64,000 nucleotides of DNA from Liolophura sinensis (GCF_032854445.1 NC_088296.1:13843844-13907843); one strand, 5' to 3'; shown: positions 1-11,248, counted from the stretch's first letter. The notes: generated by a model from the sequence alone, not told the origin. Translations and numbers: made by a program.

Positions 1-409
1 TACTGCTTTGACTATTATAAGGGAAACAGCTTCGAAGTTAGAGAGCGAGATTAAACATGACGCCCCCATGCTGTCGATAATGGAGGCGCGCTGAAACTGT
101 GGCAAGACGAAGTTTCACTAAACTTTACTGGGGTGAACAAAAATCTTATATTTAAAAAAAATATTTAATGCCGGTTTAAGATATTTTGAATAGTAGTCTT
201 TCAGTAGGCATAAACATTAGTCAGGCGCTGTCTTTTACTTTAAATGTCGATTCCAAGCGTGTTCTAATGGCTTACTTAACTTCGGGCCCTATGGTTTTCT
301 TCAACCATAAAACTCGCCACCGTCACACAAATGAAACATTTCTTAGTAAAACCTTCATCAGGGGATAAATATGTAAGTAAGTAAGACATTCTCGTTTATT
401 ATTTAACAG
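1..409. other. Intron of gene A (left edge), no coding signal
   Basis: No Ig-like or membrane exon of the family could be found in this stretch. The short open frames here have no recognisable motif. It is read as intron upstream of the 410 exon. Confidence 0.5.
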
Positions 410-508
410 TATCAGGCCCTGTTGTTGTTTTTGTCGCCTTCTGCCTCGTCCTCACTGGTTCTCTCTGCACTGGCGTTGCTTTGTCCAGTAAATTGCTTGA
501 AGTCGCAA
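410..508 (+). CDS. Gene A exon: second membrane segment
   Basis: This 99-nt exon is phase 1 at both ends and has the same length as the matching exon of gene C. It encodes a hydrophobic run beginning SGPVVVFVAF and ending with SLCTGVALSS. The PVVV start and the CTxxAL motif recur in genes B and C, which identifies the exon although it is too short to stand out as an ORF. Confidence 0.78.
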
Positions 509-2863
509 GTAAGTCGTCAGTAATTCATTTTTATGTTGTGGTGTTAAACCAACATAGGCCTGCATATCCAGAATATTGGGAAGCAATGATTATCGTTAAA
601 ATTAACTCAGAATACATGGTCACTAAACGGAAGATCCAAATCCATTGCAAAAATCCTTCTGTGGTTTAGAAATGAAAATTCCACGGACTAAATAAACAAA
701 CGTGTGACCATTTGTCATCTATCGCAATCCCGTCGTTGCCTTGGTTTTGGCCTATGCTGATGTTTTTTAATATTAATACTATTTGATTTTGCAGAATAAG
801 TTAGTGGCCATTTTAAAAATTTTGTTATACGTTGCATTATGTATAATCGCACTTTTTATCTGCCGGACATTTTTTATTCACACCACTGCAATGGCTAATT
901 CTGGACATCCTGAACATGGTGTACAATAATAAACATGTGTTCCTGATTAAAACTTATCATATCAATCAAACTTATTACTTTTACACTTGAGAACTATGCC
1001 ATCATTTTTTTGTGAACTAAATCAGTTAAAAGAAAAGAAAATATAAAATAGACGCCAGAATCAGCCTGAAAATATGGTGTTCAATGTTTTCGTTGCATGT
1101 CGAATCTGAATGTAATTTACTGTTGCATTTTATCTGAATTATGATAACATTTATGAAAAGACCACACTCCAATGGTCAATATGTCTACTAAAAATGTGCT
1201 ACATACTCATTTATAACATTATTGCAAGAGAGACTATATATACAAAGAAGAATATCCCTGAGTAGGGCATAAAACACCGATCAAATAAATCAATAAATAT
1301 ACAAAGATGTCCCATATACCAACCACACAAAAAACCTTTTCAAGTGTCTTTATCTTTTTAAAGAAAAAAAGTATTGAAGACTACATTTACTACTAAATTT
1401 TTGCACTTAACGTAAGTATTATATTTTCCCCACCTTTAAAATAAGTAATATATAAGCATCTATAAGTCCGAGATTTGTATATCACTTGTAGACTACATGT
1501 AGCACATTAAACTGTGCAGTAATTAGAGAAGCAGTTATTTATACTATACGTCAGATTTCTGCTTTGTAGAATGTTTATTTTACCTTGCATACTTTCTATG
1601 GTAATTTATTAATTTTTGCTGAGCATTGCTTTGATATTTATTCCTTATACATGCTACTCAACCTGGGACTACATTAGTTATCTGTATATATTGCTTGATT
1701 TCTTTTCCATCTGTCTTTCAGATTACTACCGAGCTGCAGGGCTGGCTACAGGGATACTAGGTATCTTGGTGCTTCTGTTAGCCGTGCTATGGCTATATTT
1801 GCCTCCAAATCTCCCTTGCAAGAAAAAAGCACCAATCCAGGAGTCCGATAGCCCTGATGTGTTAGAAACAGGAAAGGATGACGGAAAAAAATCAGCCGAA
1901 TCTGAACGCGCTTTACCTGACGTTGAGGCTAACTTGCCCAGCTCTAGTTTGCCCTCGAGGGATATCGATTCAAAAACTTTGCCAGAACAAACAGTACCTT
2001 TTTTGCCACAGAAACCCATTCAAACAGAGAAACCGGAGCCAAAAGTAATAAAGGTAGAAAATCCGTCCAGTAACAAAGTCACTGGGATGGTGGTTAGGTC
2101 GCAAAACGAAGTCTATATGACCACCTATGAGGCAGTCTTTAGTATGACTGTCCAAACAGGTATGATTCAGAAACAAAAAGAAAAGCTAACCGAGTGTAAA
2201 TACGATATTCTAATGACTGAGAAACATAAAACAGGTTTACTAATGTTGACTGAAGAAGTTACATCGAAGATATATAAGACTCACCTTTTGTTTATGAATT
2301 TAGCAAATAAAAAGTACAAATTTCACAAGATTGATCTGGATTCAAAATCAAGACCGACTTGGGTCGTGACGAGTCGGTACGACGAAACTTGGTACTTGAC
2401 TATGTCAAACCCGGCAAGAGTACTTAAGAAAACAAGTGACAAGAAGAAGTGGAGAGAATTCGGCCAAAGTGTGTTGAAGAAACCTGCATGTATCGTTCAG
2501 AATTCCTCTGGTCGGCTCATCATCGCTGATTCTCGTAAAAATGATTTATTGGTTTTCGAGGAAAACGGGGAATTTGTTACTTCCATGGGAATATCTGTTC
2601 CCAGGAATCTGAGTACCGAGATAAACGGCTGTGACAGATTGGCCATAGGTCCAGACGACAAGATTTATGCGACAAGTCCACTGTCTAAAAATATACTTGT
2701 GTTTTCGTCGGACTTCAGATTTGACCGAACTTTACCTACTAGATCTGAAGAAGGCGGAGCTATATCATGCTTACTGGTATATAACGACTGGCTTTACGTA
2801 GCTCACGAGGACTGTATTCGGGTCCATCGACTTAAATCGCGCTCATCGATCAGTGACGACTGA
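410..2863 (+). CDS. Gene A (partial): last two exons of an Ig / three-pass membrane / NHL-like propeller receptor
   Basis: Two exons, 410-508 and 1722-2863, belong to the same family as genes B, C and D. The first encodes a hydrophobic segment and the second a membrane segment, a linker and a propeller-like module. Both splice sites are canonical (acag before 410, gtaagt at 509, ttcag before 1722) and the joint is phase 1, rebuilding an Asn codon (NYYR). The Ig exon, first membrane exon and signal exon would lie left of the window; nothing like them is present in positions 1-409. The terminal exon is fully open and ends with SSISDD then stop. Because all family members share this plan, I infer a type I-like receptor with its propeller in the cytosol. 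What the propeller binds cannot be read from sequence. Confidence 0.8.
1722..2863 (+). CDS. Gene A terminal exon: third membrane segment, linker and NHL-like propeller
   Basis: Encodes 379 residues. A membrane segment (GLATGILGILVLLL to about residue 26) is followed by a CKKK stop-transfer patch. Residues ~35-115 form a Ser/Pro/acidic linker ending EKPEPKVIKV and NKVTGM. Blade-like repeats then run to the C terminus, the clearest being SSGRLIIADSRKNDLLVFEE, DKIYATSPLSKNILVFSSDF and WLYVAHEDCIRVHRL. These match the NHL pattern of G-x-hydrophobic-x-V/A-D-x-x-N-x-x-hydrophobic-x-V-F. I count about six blades by alignment with the paralogs. The stop codon ends at 2863. Confidence 0.82.
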
Positions 2864-3150
2864 TTATATACAGAGATAGATTCTCGTACCTCATTCTCGC
2901 TCATCTGAAACATTTTCCGTCATCTCATCCCGGAACCTGTGTGTTTCATTCGCCTAGCCTATCATTATACTCAATCATATATCAGGACTTTACAGAATTA
3001 TATGATCACCTGTTAATTGTATGTTTCAGGTCTTATCACTGACCCTCCTATGTATACATTGTCGTCCTCCTATTATATTAAGGAGTTTGTCTTTGCAGTA
3101 TGTTCTGCATTGCTTTCTCCTATTGTCGGCTTTAATTTTTGGTTACCTTG

Positions 3151-3156
3151 AATAAA
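3151..3156 (+). terminator. Candidate polyadenylation signal of gene A
   Basis: AATAAA about 290 bases after the gene A stop codon, followed by T-rich sequence from about 3190. This gives a 3'UTR of ordinary length. Confidence 0.5.
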
Positions 3157-3424
3157 CAAATGCACCCTGTATGCAAAAGGCGATTGGTGTCTTTTATTTA
3201 TTTATTTGATTTTTTTTCTCACTTTTCCATCGGCTGTCCGATTTACGGTATCATGGCGTTGAGAGTTCAGATTGAGGTTGAAACTGAAACCCGGCATATC
3301 CTTTAAAAAGCTTTTTTTCAGAATCTGAATCGAAACAAAAAGTCACATCACACTATGAATAAGCAATGTGCAAACATAATTCTATTACACTTAATAAACA
3401 TGCCCAGTCGTACAGCCGCACGGT

Positions 3425-3510
3425 GTTAGAATATTTCACCTATACGCAGGCGGCCAGCTTTATGGTGGGAGGAAACCGGGCCAACCCGGGGAAAGGCCCG
3501 CGACTATCTT
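3425..3510 (-). repeat. SINE family A fragment
   Basis: Contains the antisense version of the family A 3' body (ATATTTCACCTATACG, GGCCAGC, ATGGTGGGAGGAAACCGGG). The tRNA-like head is missing, so the copy is truncated. Confidence 0.7.
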
Positions 3511-4984
3511 ACCCCTTATCTTCATTGTACGCATAATACGCAAGGAGTGCTTATAAATGGTATTCTAGCCCGCTGTCAGATTTCAGTATAATCAAAGACT
3601 TGTAGCTTTGAAAGACTCACGGGATGCCTGATGCGTACAAATGATTCAGGTAATCGTTCAAAAAATCAGCTATGCTCCTTGCGACCTGTATTAACTGCTA
3701 TGCATGGGCCACACAATCTCGAGGGATAGAATGTGGTTGTAGCATTTTTGTTAAGAGCATGATTATATTTGACCATGTTCATACTGAATCCTGGAACTAT
3801 TTACGTGTAATCTGAAGGTGTCTGATGCACGGCTTTAATGTGTTAAGCAGTAAGACATGGACAATACAATTAAAAACGTACAGAGTAGAGAGGAAAACCA
3901 TATCATCTACGACAATGTGATAGCTGACAAATGGTCACACGTAACCGGTGAAATTCGACCTCTTCTCAGTTTACCTCAGTCAGGGTTTTGTTCTAGCTGT
4001 TCATGTTAAAATCATATTTAAGATGTCCAGAATCGCTAAACATGTGTTAATCTCTATTAATTAGCAATGGAATATTTTTACTTTGCATATTACGGCGTGT
4101 TTTAAATCACGAATACTCAGATATCTAAAAAAGTAATTTAACATGTTCAAATATATTGCCCACAAATGTGTATGTATATACACGTTCCATTTCCCTAGCC
4201 ATAATTACTGTTTACAAGCACATTTATCATCTATTAATAGCATCTTATACTCACCAATTTTATTATCTCTCAGATAATCACCGTTTAGCATGCTAATGAC
4301 TGGATGATGTCATTCATTGCAGCGTAAACTACATAGTGAGTAATAGATATATAACCGCACACCCAAATCAGGCATAGTCAGTTGACTGTAGGGAATGTTT
4401 GTGTCACTTACTAGGGACACTCCCAGTAGCTTGTAACAGATCTGCGCATAACTCTACTCTTCCCGGTAGTGCATCTAACATTTTAAACATTTATACATAT
4501 CTTGTCCATTAATGTCCATGTATGATTGCTCATAAAACACCGGGGTAAAACACACCCACTGCAACGTTACAGCAAAATGCGGTGTGTTTTTACCGCCAGT
4601 TCAAATGTATTCTTCCGTAAGGCGTAAAAAATTAAATAAATAAAAAATGAAACACCTTGTGTAGTCCGTCAGTCTACCATTCAAGCTCCAGTTTAAACAT
4701 AGGACACAGACTGCCCGAGTTTCTAGAGACACAATTAGTTTTTGACGTGTAATACACGACAATTAAAATCACTGTATTAGATTATCTAATTCTCGAGAAA
4801 AGCGTCAATATTATGAACTTTTACAAACTTGGGGACGGAGAAGTTGATTCTATTTATGTACTTACATGAACAGTTATAATAAAACCTTAAATCTGGTAAA
4901 TTGATAACAATCGCGCTATTGTAGCTCACTTGGCTTACTTTTAATGCTGTGGTATATTAGATTCCATCTCCTTAGAACATTTAA

Positions 4985-5282
4985 CTCAGTTGGTAGTCGG
5001 AGCGGTCGAGTCCCACCTAAGACCTTAAATGAGGAAGTTATAACTTCCTCCTTTGGCGTTCATGGTGAAGGGGATAGTGCAACGACTGGTTGACCCGTAT
5101 CAGTACAAAGGCTGCACCCGGGCAGCTTATTTGCCTTCGGTAAGGCGTATCAGGGAAGCGGCACTAGATAAAATGGCGGTGGAAATCCGTTTGGCAACAA
5201 AAAGGCACATTACTAGCACTCTAAAGAATCCTACGTCGTCATGACTGAAAAATTCTTAAGCACGACGTTAAAACCCAAGCTC
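4985..5282 (+). repeat. SINE family B copy
   Basis: tRNA-like head with box A and box B traces (TCAGTTGGTAG, GGTCGAGTCCC), then the family B body (GACTGGTTGACCCGTATCAG, GGTGGAAATCCG) and the family tail with TGACTGAAAAATT and ACGACGTTAAAACCC. It shares this body with copies at 7.0, 19.1, 20.1, 20.7, 44.5 and 52.9 kb. Confidence 0.8.
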
Positions 5283-5334
5283 GCATTCATTCACTTCTTG
5301 GAGAATGAAACACTTTGCATTACAGTTCTACGAA

Positions 5335-6930
5335 CAGTAAAAACTGAGGTTTATCAGCCATAACACACATGAGAGTGTGTTTCGTGACACTTCTGTCAGA
5401 TTCCAAACAATACAAATTGACGTTTATCAGCCATGACACACATCATCGTGTGTTTCGTGAGACCTCTGTCAGACTCCAAACATTACAAATTGACGTTGAT
5501 CAACAGAGCCACGCACGATCGTGTGCTTTTTGAGACCTCTGCCAGACTCCAAACATTACAAATTGACGTTTATCAGCCATGACACACATCATCGTGTGTT
5601 TCGTGAGACCTCTGCCAGACTATAAACATTACAAATTGACGTTTATTAGCCATAACACACATGAGAGTGTATTTCGTGAGACCTCTGTCAGACTCCAAAC
5701 ATTACAAATTGACGTTTATTAGCCATGACACACATGAGAGTGTATTTCGTGAGACCTCTGCCAGACTCCAAACATTACAAATTGACGTTTATTAGCCATA
5801 ACACACATGAGAGTGTATTTCGTGAGACCTCTGCCAGACTCCAAACATTACAAATTGACGTTTATTAGCCATAACACACATGAGAGTGTATTTCGTGAGA
5901 CCTCTGCCAGACTCCAAACATTACAAAGTGACGTTTATTAGCCATAACACACATGAGAGTGTGTTTTGTGAGACCTCTGTCAGACTCCAAACATTACAAA
6001 TTGACGTTTATCAGCCATGACACACATGAACGTGTGTTTTGTGAGACCTCTGCCAGATTCTAAACATTACAAATTGACGTTTATCAGCCATGACACACCT
6101 GAACGTGTGTTTCGTGAGACCTCTGTCAGACTCCATACATTACAAATTGACGTTTATCAGCCATGACACACATGATCTTGTGTTTTGTGAGACCTCTGTC
6201 AGACTCCAAACATTACAAATTGACGTTTATCAGCCATGACACACATCATCGTGTATTTCGTGAGACCTCTGCCAGACTCCAAACATTACAAATTGACGTT
6301 TATCAGCCATGACACACCTGAACGTGTATTTCGTGAGACCTCTGCCAGATTCTAAACATTACAAATTGACGTTTATCAGCCATGACACACATCATCGTGT
6401 GTTTTGTGAGACCTCTGTCAGATTCTAAACATTACAAATTGACGTTTATCAGCCATAACACACATGAACGTGTGTTTTGTGAGACCTCTGCCAGATTCTA
6501 AACATTACAAATTGACGTTTATCAGCCATGACACACATCATCGTGTATTTCGTGAGACCTCTGCCAGACTCCAAACATTACAAATTGACGTTTATCAGCC
6601 ATGACACACCTGAACGTGTGTTTCGTGAGACCTCTGCCAGATTCTAAACATTACAAATTGACGTTTATCAGCCATGACACACCTGGACGTGTGTTTCGTG
6701 AGACCTCTGTCAGACTCTAAACATTACAAATTGACGTTTATCAGCCATGACACACATGATCTTGTGTTTTGTGAGACCTCTGTCAGACTCCAAACATTAC
6801 ATATTGACGTTTATCAGCCATGACACACATGATCGTACGTTTCGTGAGACCTCTGTAAATCTACGGTCACGACAAACTAACGTTGATTAATCATGTCACA
6901 CACGGTCGTGTGCTTCGTGAGCCCTCTGTT
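5335..6930. repeat. 73-bp tandem repeat array (about 22 units) with internal palindrome
   Basis: The core TACAAATTGACGTTTATCAG recurs every 73 bases (for example near 5412, 5485, 5558, 5631 and 5704) and continues to about 6900. Each unit carries ACACAC-x(5-6)-GTGTGT, a short inverted repeat able to form a hairpin, followed by GAGACCTCTG. The hairpin loop varies (ATGAGA, ATCATC, ATGAAC, ATGATC) while the stem is kept. The last two units are more divergent. Confidence 0.92.
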
Positions 6931-7013
6931 TGACGACACACGCTAGAAAATGCACACAGTAACGAAGACATTCCATTGAGTATAAAAACCGGCGCTTCCT
7001 TACTTCATGTTCC

Positions 7014-7320
7014 GGCCTCGGTCACCGGCTCAATTGTCAATCTGGACTCAACCCTGGATCGGGTCACACCTAAGACCTTAGCAAAGGACGTTGAAACTTC
7101 CTCGCTTAACGTTCAGCATTTAGGGAATGGTGACCCGAATCCTAAAATTGATCGGGCGGGTCCGCTTACTTGCCTTCTGTAAGTTGTCTCAGTGAAGCAG
7201 CATTAGATAAAAGAGCGGTGGAAATCCGTCCTGCAACATGCACTCTAAGGAATCCTTCGTCGTCATATGACTGAAAAATTGTTAAGCACGACGTTAAACC
7301 CTAAGTACTCACTCACTCAC
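7014..7320 (+). repeat. SINE family B copy
   Basis: Head (GGTCACCGGCTCAATTGTC), body (GAGCGGTGGAAATCCGTCC) and tail (GACTGAAAAATTGTTAAGC) of family B, directly after the 73-bp array. The tail ends in short ACTC repeats. Confidence 0.8.
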
Positions 7321-7951
7321 TAACTCCTTAGTTCATGTTTAGGAAATGTGGATAGGTCCGTGGCCGATACAATAAAGCTATATTTTAACTGAACTGAAAA
7401 ACGCAAATCTGCACAAAATACATATTTTTAAACTGTTGCAGTTTAAATTTGAACCACCTGAGTCACGTGGTGACAAATATCTGCCAATTTCATCCGACCA
7501 GATCATTAATTGCTTTAAAGATTTACATTTTAAAACCTAGAACTGCATAGCAATTTCGGCTGTGGTTCATGTCGTTTGTTGTTGTTGTTATCATTCTACA
7601 TAGGAGAATAGGAGAGAGCATAGGTATATAAAAGCACACAGCTGGTTTGGGGAATCATGGGCAGTGCGGTGGAAACAAAGATGGCGAAGAATCATGTAAC
7701 TATACAGTTACATGCACGGAGGCATTGCTTCAAAATTTAGTCAAACGGTCTGGGCTGTAGCTCACTTCAAAAAAAAAAATTAAAAAGGGAAATAATACGT
7801 AAGAACCGTCTTGATACAAGCATACAGTTTCGCCAAAGGGGAACATTTAGCTTCAGCGAGAATTTGTATTGTTGCTTTACGCTTATACTCCAAGTAAACA
7901 GACAAGCAACAAATGTGTTTGCGATGATCCGTGACGTCGGTGTCAGATTGA
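7321..7951. other. Intergenic, no gene seen
   Basis: AT-rich sequence with a TATA-like TATATAAAAG at about 7626 and a short poly-A near 7767. It could be a promoter region for the candidate exon at 7952, but nothing else supports that. Confidence 0.3.
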
Positions 7952-8074
7952 ATGGCGGACGAGACTATTGAGCAGCCGGGTAGTGTCGTGTACTGCCAAT
8001 TAACCACAATAAGTCTGGGTAAGAGACCCTGCTACCAAGTCCTGACCTTGTTCTACAAGGACAAGCCAATACAG
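7952..8074 (+). CDS. Possible first coding exon, unrecognised
   Basis: An ATG opens 41 codons (MADETIEQPGSVVYC...) that run to CAG followed by GTAATC, a plausible donor. A second possible donor (GTAAGA) lies earlier, near 8017. The surrounding CpG content and a TGACGTC motif upstream would fit a promoter-proximal exon. I recognise no family and found no downstream partner exon; it has no hydrophobic signal and so is a poor candidate for the missing signal exon of gene B. Chance is a real alternative. Confidence 0.22.
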
Positions 8075-8239
8075 GTAATCTATTTATAGAAATATATTTC
8101 AGTCATGTCGAGACATACGTCTTTCATTGGGTAAGAAAATGTGTCAACTGATATAATCGTTTGCCATTGCGTGGACCCATGTTACAAGGGAATGAACTGG
8201 ATCCCGAATATCACAGGTAGTACCTGTAACACACCTAAA

Positions 8240-8470
8240 TTTGCTTACGCGCAGTCGCATATAGTGGGCGGATAGCGACCTTTTCTATGTAGCCAGTGCA
8301 GGCTTGTATGCCAGCGTGGTTGTGAACAACGTTTATCTGCCTTGCTGAATATTGAAAGTGATCTGACAATGGCGATATCCACACTAAGACTTCGTCACCT
8401 GGCTGCCAGGATCTTTCTTCTCTGTGGATCAATTCGCAGTAAGTTCTGCACACATGAAAATGACACAAGT
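8240..8470 (-). mobile_element. Possible fossil fragment of an LTR retroelement integrase C-terminal region
   Basis: The reverse strand reads RSWQPGDEVLVWISP followed by a charged stretch. This resembles the GD-x-V-L-V motif after the integrase core in Ty3/Gypsy-type pol. Only a short, isolated piece remains, without terminal repeats, so it is a broken relic of unknown age. Confidence 0.35.
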
Positions 8471-8559
8471 TGATACCTCAGCTAAAGGCGGAAAGTGCAT
8501 TTGCCAGTATTGCTAGGCTGTTTTATGAGATGTGAGGCATGCTGTGGAGCTTGTATACA

Positions 8560-9700
8560 AGTGTGGTATCTTTGACAATGACAGTTGTGCCTACATGTGT
8601 GATATCTGTGACAGTGACTGTGGCGACTGTGTTTCAGTGTGATGTATGTGACAGTGACTGTGGTGTCTGTCTGTGAGTGTAATATCTGTGATAGTGACTG
8701 TGGTTCTTGTGTGTGAGTGGAATATCTGAAACAATGAGTGTGGTGACTGTATGTGAGTGTGATATATGTGACAGTAACTCTGTAGCCTATATGTAAGTGT
8801 GGTATGTGTGACTGTAACTCTGACGCCTGTATGTAACTGTGATATTTGCGACAGTAACTCTGTTGCCTGTACGTAAGTGGGATATCTGTGACAATAACTC
8901 TGGAACCTGGATGTGAATATCATACCTGTGATATATACTGTGAAGCCTATATGGAGGTGTGATATCTGTAACACTGATTGTAGAGCCTGAGAGTGTGATA
9001 TGTGTGACTGTAACTCTGGAGCCTGTATGTGAGTGTGATATTGATGACAGTGACTGTGGTGCCTGTCTGTGAGTGCGATGTCTGTGAGAATGACTATGGT
9101 GTCTGTGTGTGAGTGTAACATCTGTGACAGTAACTCTGGTGCGTGTGTGTGAGTGCGATACCTGTGATACTAAATCTGGAGTCTGTATATGATATAGACT
9201 GTGAAGCCTATATGAAGGTGTGACATTTGTGATGGTGATTGTGGAGCCTGTATGTGAGTGTGATATACGTGACTGTAACTCTTCAGCGTGTATTTGAGTG
9301 TGATATCTACAATAGTAAACTCTGGAGCCTGTATTTAAATGTGATACCTGCGGTAGTAATTCTGGAGCCTGCATGTAAATATTATATCTGTAATATAGAC
9401 TGAAGCCTGTATGAAGGTGTGATATCTGTGACAGTAACCCTGGTGCCTGTATGTGAGTACGATATCTGTGACAGTAACTCTGGTGCCTCTATGTGAGTGT
9501 GATATAAGTGGCAGTAATTCTGGTGCCTGTATATGAGTGTGATATCTGCGACAGTGACTGTGATGCCTGAGTGTAAATATGACGTATATGACAGTTACTG
9601 TGGTGCCTATATTTCAGTGTGACCTGCAAACGGCCTAGGATACTGTGACAGTCTGTTTTATTGTGACAGTCTGTGATAATGTCGTGCCTGTAAGCTAATG
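8560..9700. repeat. 40-bp minisatellite array, first orientation
   Basis: The unit has TGTGACAGTGACTGTGG and TGTATGTGAGTGTGATAT and repeats every 40 bases (for example 8611, 8651, 8691). Units become more diverged to the right. Because 40 is not a multiple of three, all frames of the reverse strand stay open for long stretches, giving spurious His/Thr/Ser-rich frames. Confidence 0.88.
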
Positions 9701-9711
9701 TGGCGCATGTG

Positions 9712-9962
9712 TTTATTTATTTCATTGGTGTTTTAAGCCGTACTCAAGAATATTTCACTTAAACGACGGTGACCAGCATGATGGTGGGAGGAAACCGGGG
9801 AGAGCCCAGAGAAACCCACGACCATCGGCAGCTTGCTGACAGACTTTCCCACGTACAGCCGGAGGGAAAGCCAGCATGAGCTGGACTTAAACTCACGGCG
9901 ACAGGCTCCTGGGTCATTGCGCTTTGCTAGCGTGCTAACCAACTGAGCCACGGAGGCCCCCC
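9712..9962 (-). repeat. SINE family A copy inside the 40-bp array
   Basis: A complete antisense copy: A/T-rich tail (TTTATTTATTTCATTGGTG), body (GATGGTGGGAGGAAACC) and tRNA-like head (CCAACTGAGCCACGGAGGCC). It lies between array segments with the same unit, so it inserted into the minisatellite. Confidence 0.85.
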
Positions 9963-9984
9963 TGGCGCATGTATCTGTCACATC

Positions 9985-10535
9985 TCCTTGCTTGCAAGCA
10001 TATTAAACTGGTACGTACAACACTGACTGATAAGTGTGACAATGAATGCCGTGCTTGTAAGCTACCATGTATCCGTTACATGGTGGTTACAAGAGGGTGG
10101 TACCTGTAACAGTGACGGTCGTGACCGTACATCTAAGTTACTCTGGTAATTGTTTATAACACTGACCGTAATGCTTGTATTGGAGTGTGGTATCTGAGGC
10201 AGTGACTGTTGTACCTGTAACAGCGACTGTAGTAGCTGTGACAGTCGTAGCACATCGACTTACAACCACAACAATCACTGTCATGTGTACCACAGATATA
10301 CACACCACCATCCTATGCGGCCTCAGAGGAAGCCATCAGGAGCTCACAGAAGGTACCACAGACACTGTCTCTGATGCCACACTCTAATACTTACAAGCAC
10401 CACAAGCAGTGCAATTGACAGACACCACAGTAACCCACTTGTACAGACACGACCGTTACACTCAAATACCGACTCCACAGTCACTGTCATATACACCATC
10501 TTTACATACAGACAACACAGTCACTGGCGCAGATA
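9985..10535. repeat. Continuation of the 40-bp array, then inverted units
   Basis: Up to about 10240 the units keep the GTGACAGTGAC orientation. From about 10250 to 10530 the complementary form appears (CACAGTCACTGTCATATACA, CAGACACCACAGTAACCC). The array therefore flips orientation near 10245. Confidence 0.7.
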
Positions 10536-10544
10536 TCACAGTCA

Positions 10545-10680
10545 TACGCAACCGTGGTTGGGTGTGGGTTTCACCCGGGCGCTGTCTGGTTTCCTTCCGC
10601 CTGGCCGCCTCCGTGTACCAGTAAGCGAAATATTCTTTAGAACAGCGTAAAATTCCAATCAAAGAAATAAATAAACAAAC
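10545..10680 (+). repeat. SINE family A fragment
   Basis: The 3' half of family A (GGGTTTCACCCGGGCGCTG, GCGAAATATTC, AATAAATAAACAAAC) follows directly after the inverted part of the 40-bp array. Confidence 0.7.
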
Positions 10681-10689
10681 ATATATTGT

Positions 10690-10870
10690 ATGTAGGTACA
10701 AGTACATTATCATACCTACATGTATCTTTATATATTCCTACCTATCATACCTAGATGTATCTATTATATATATATATAATAGGTGTATATTATCACACCT
10801 ACACGTAGGTGTTTTGTACACGTGCATTTTAACGCCTGCGTGTATGCATTATAATGATCAATCCCATTTT
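10690..10870. repeat. Short AT-rich degenerate repeats upstream of the gene B Ig exon
   Basis: Three loose repeats containing TATCATACCTA(C/G)ATGTATCT around 10710-10800, with a TATA-rich core near 10760. They lie in the intron just before the Ig exon. Confidence 0.5.
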
Positions 10871-10882
10871 TATCAGTTTCAG

Positions 10883-11248
10883 GCGCCGTTTCAGTTCAGC
10901 ATCGCAAAGCACCAATCTTGGCCAACATCAACGATACAGCAGTTACGTTGCCGTGTGACTTCACTACGTCATCTTACGAAATACCGCAGATCACGTGGCA
11001 CCACGAGATACATGGAGAGAGAAGGAAAATCATGCAATATAATATTCACAATCGCCTGTTGTCTTACGGCGAGTTTGCTGATCGCGTAGCCCGTGGGGAC
11101 CGAGGGGCACTGGTTCTACTGAGGCCCAGGCCAAGGGATTCCGGGAATTATACGTGCGAGGTGGAAGTGGACACTGATGACACCAGCTGGGTTAGAACCA
11201 CAGTCACCCTGAATATAACAGGAGAGGTGCCACCTCCAACAGTCAGGC
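10883..11248 (+). CDS. Gene B Ig V-set exon
   Basis: A 122-codon, phase 1-1 exon. Key V-set residues are visible: LPCDF (first Cys), PQITW (core Trp), RVARGDRGALVL (strands D-E) and DSGNYTCEVEVD (Asp, Tyr and second Cys). NYT is an N-glycosylation sequon beside the second Cys. Upstream, CAGTTTCAG offers two in-phase acceptors six bases apart. Confidence 0.9.

Larger units (their letters stand above)
2870..4980. other. 3'UTR and intergenic sequence
   Basis: Holds the gene A 3'UTR, a SINE fragment (about 3425-3510) and then some 1.4 kb of AT-rich sequence. I see no repeats, RNA genes or coding exons in that last part. Confidence 0.45.

Noticed and set aside
8591-9374. Two long overlapping reverse-strand reading frames (176 and 195 codons) rich in His, Ser and Thr.
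   Set aside because: They arise from the 40-bp minisatellite: the period is not a multiple of three, so a stop-free unit leaves all frames open. No domain and no start or splice context.
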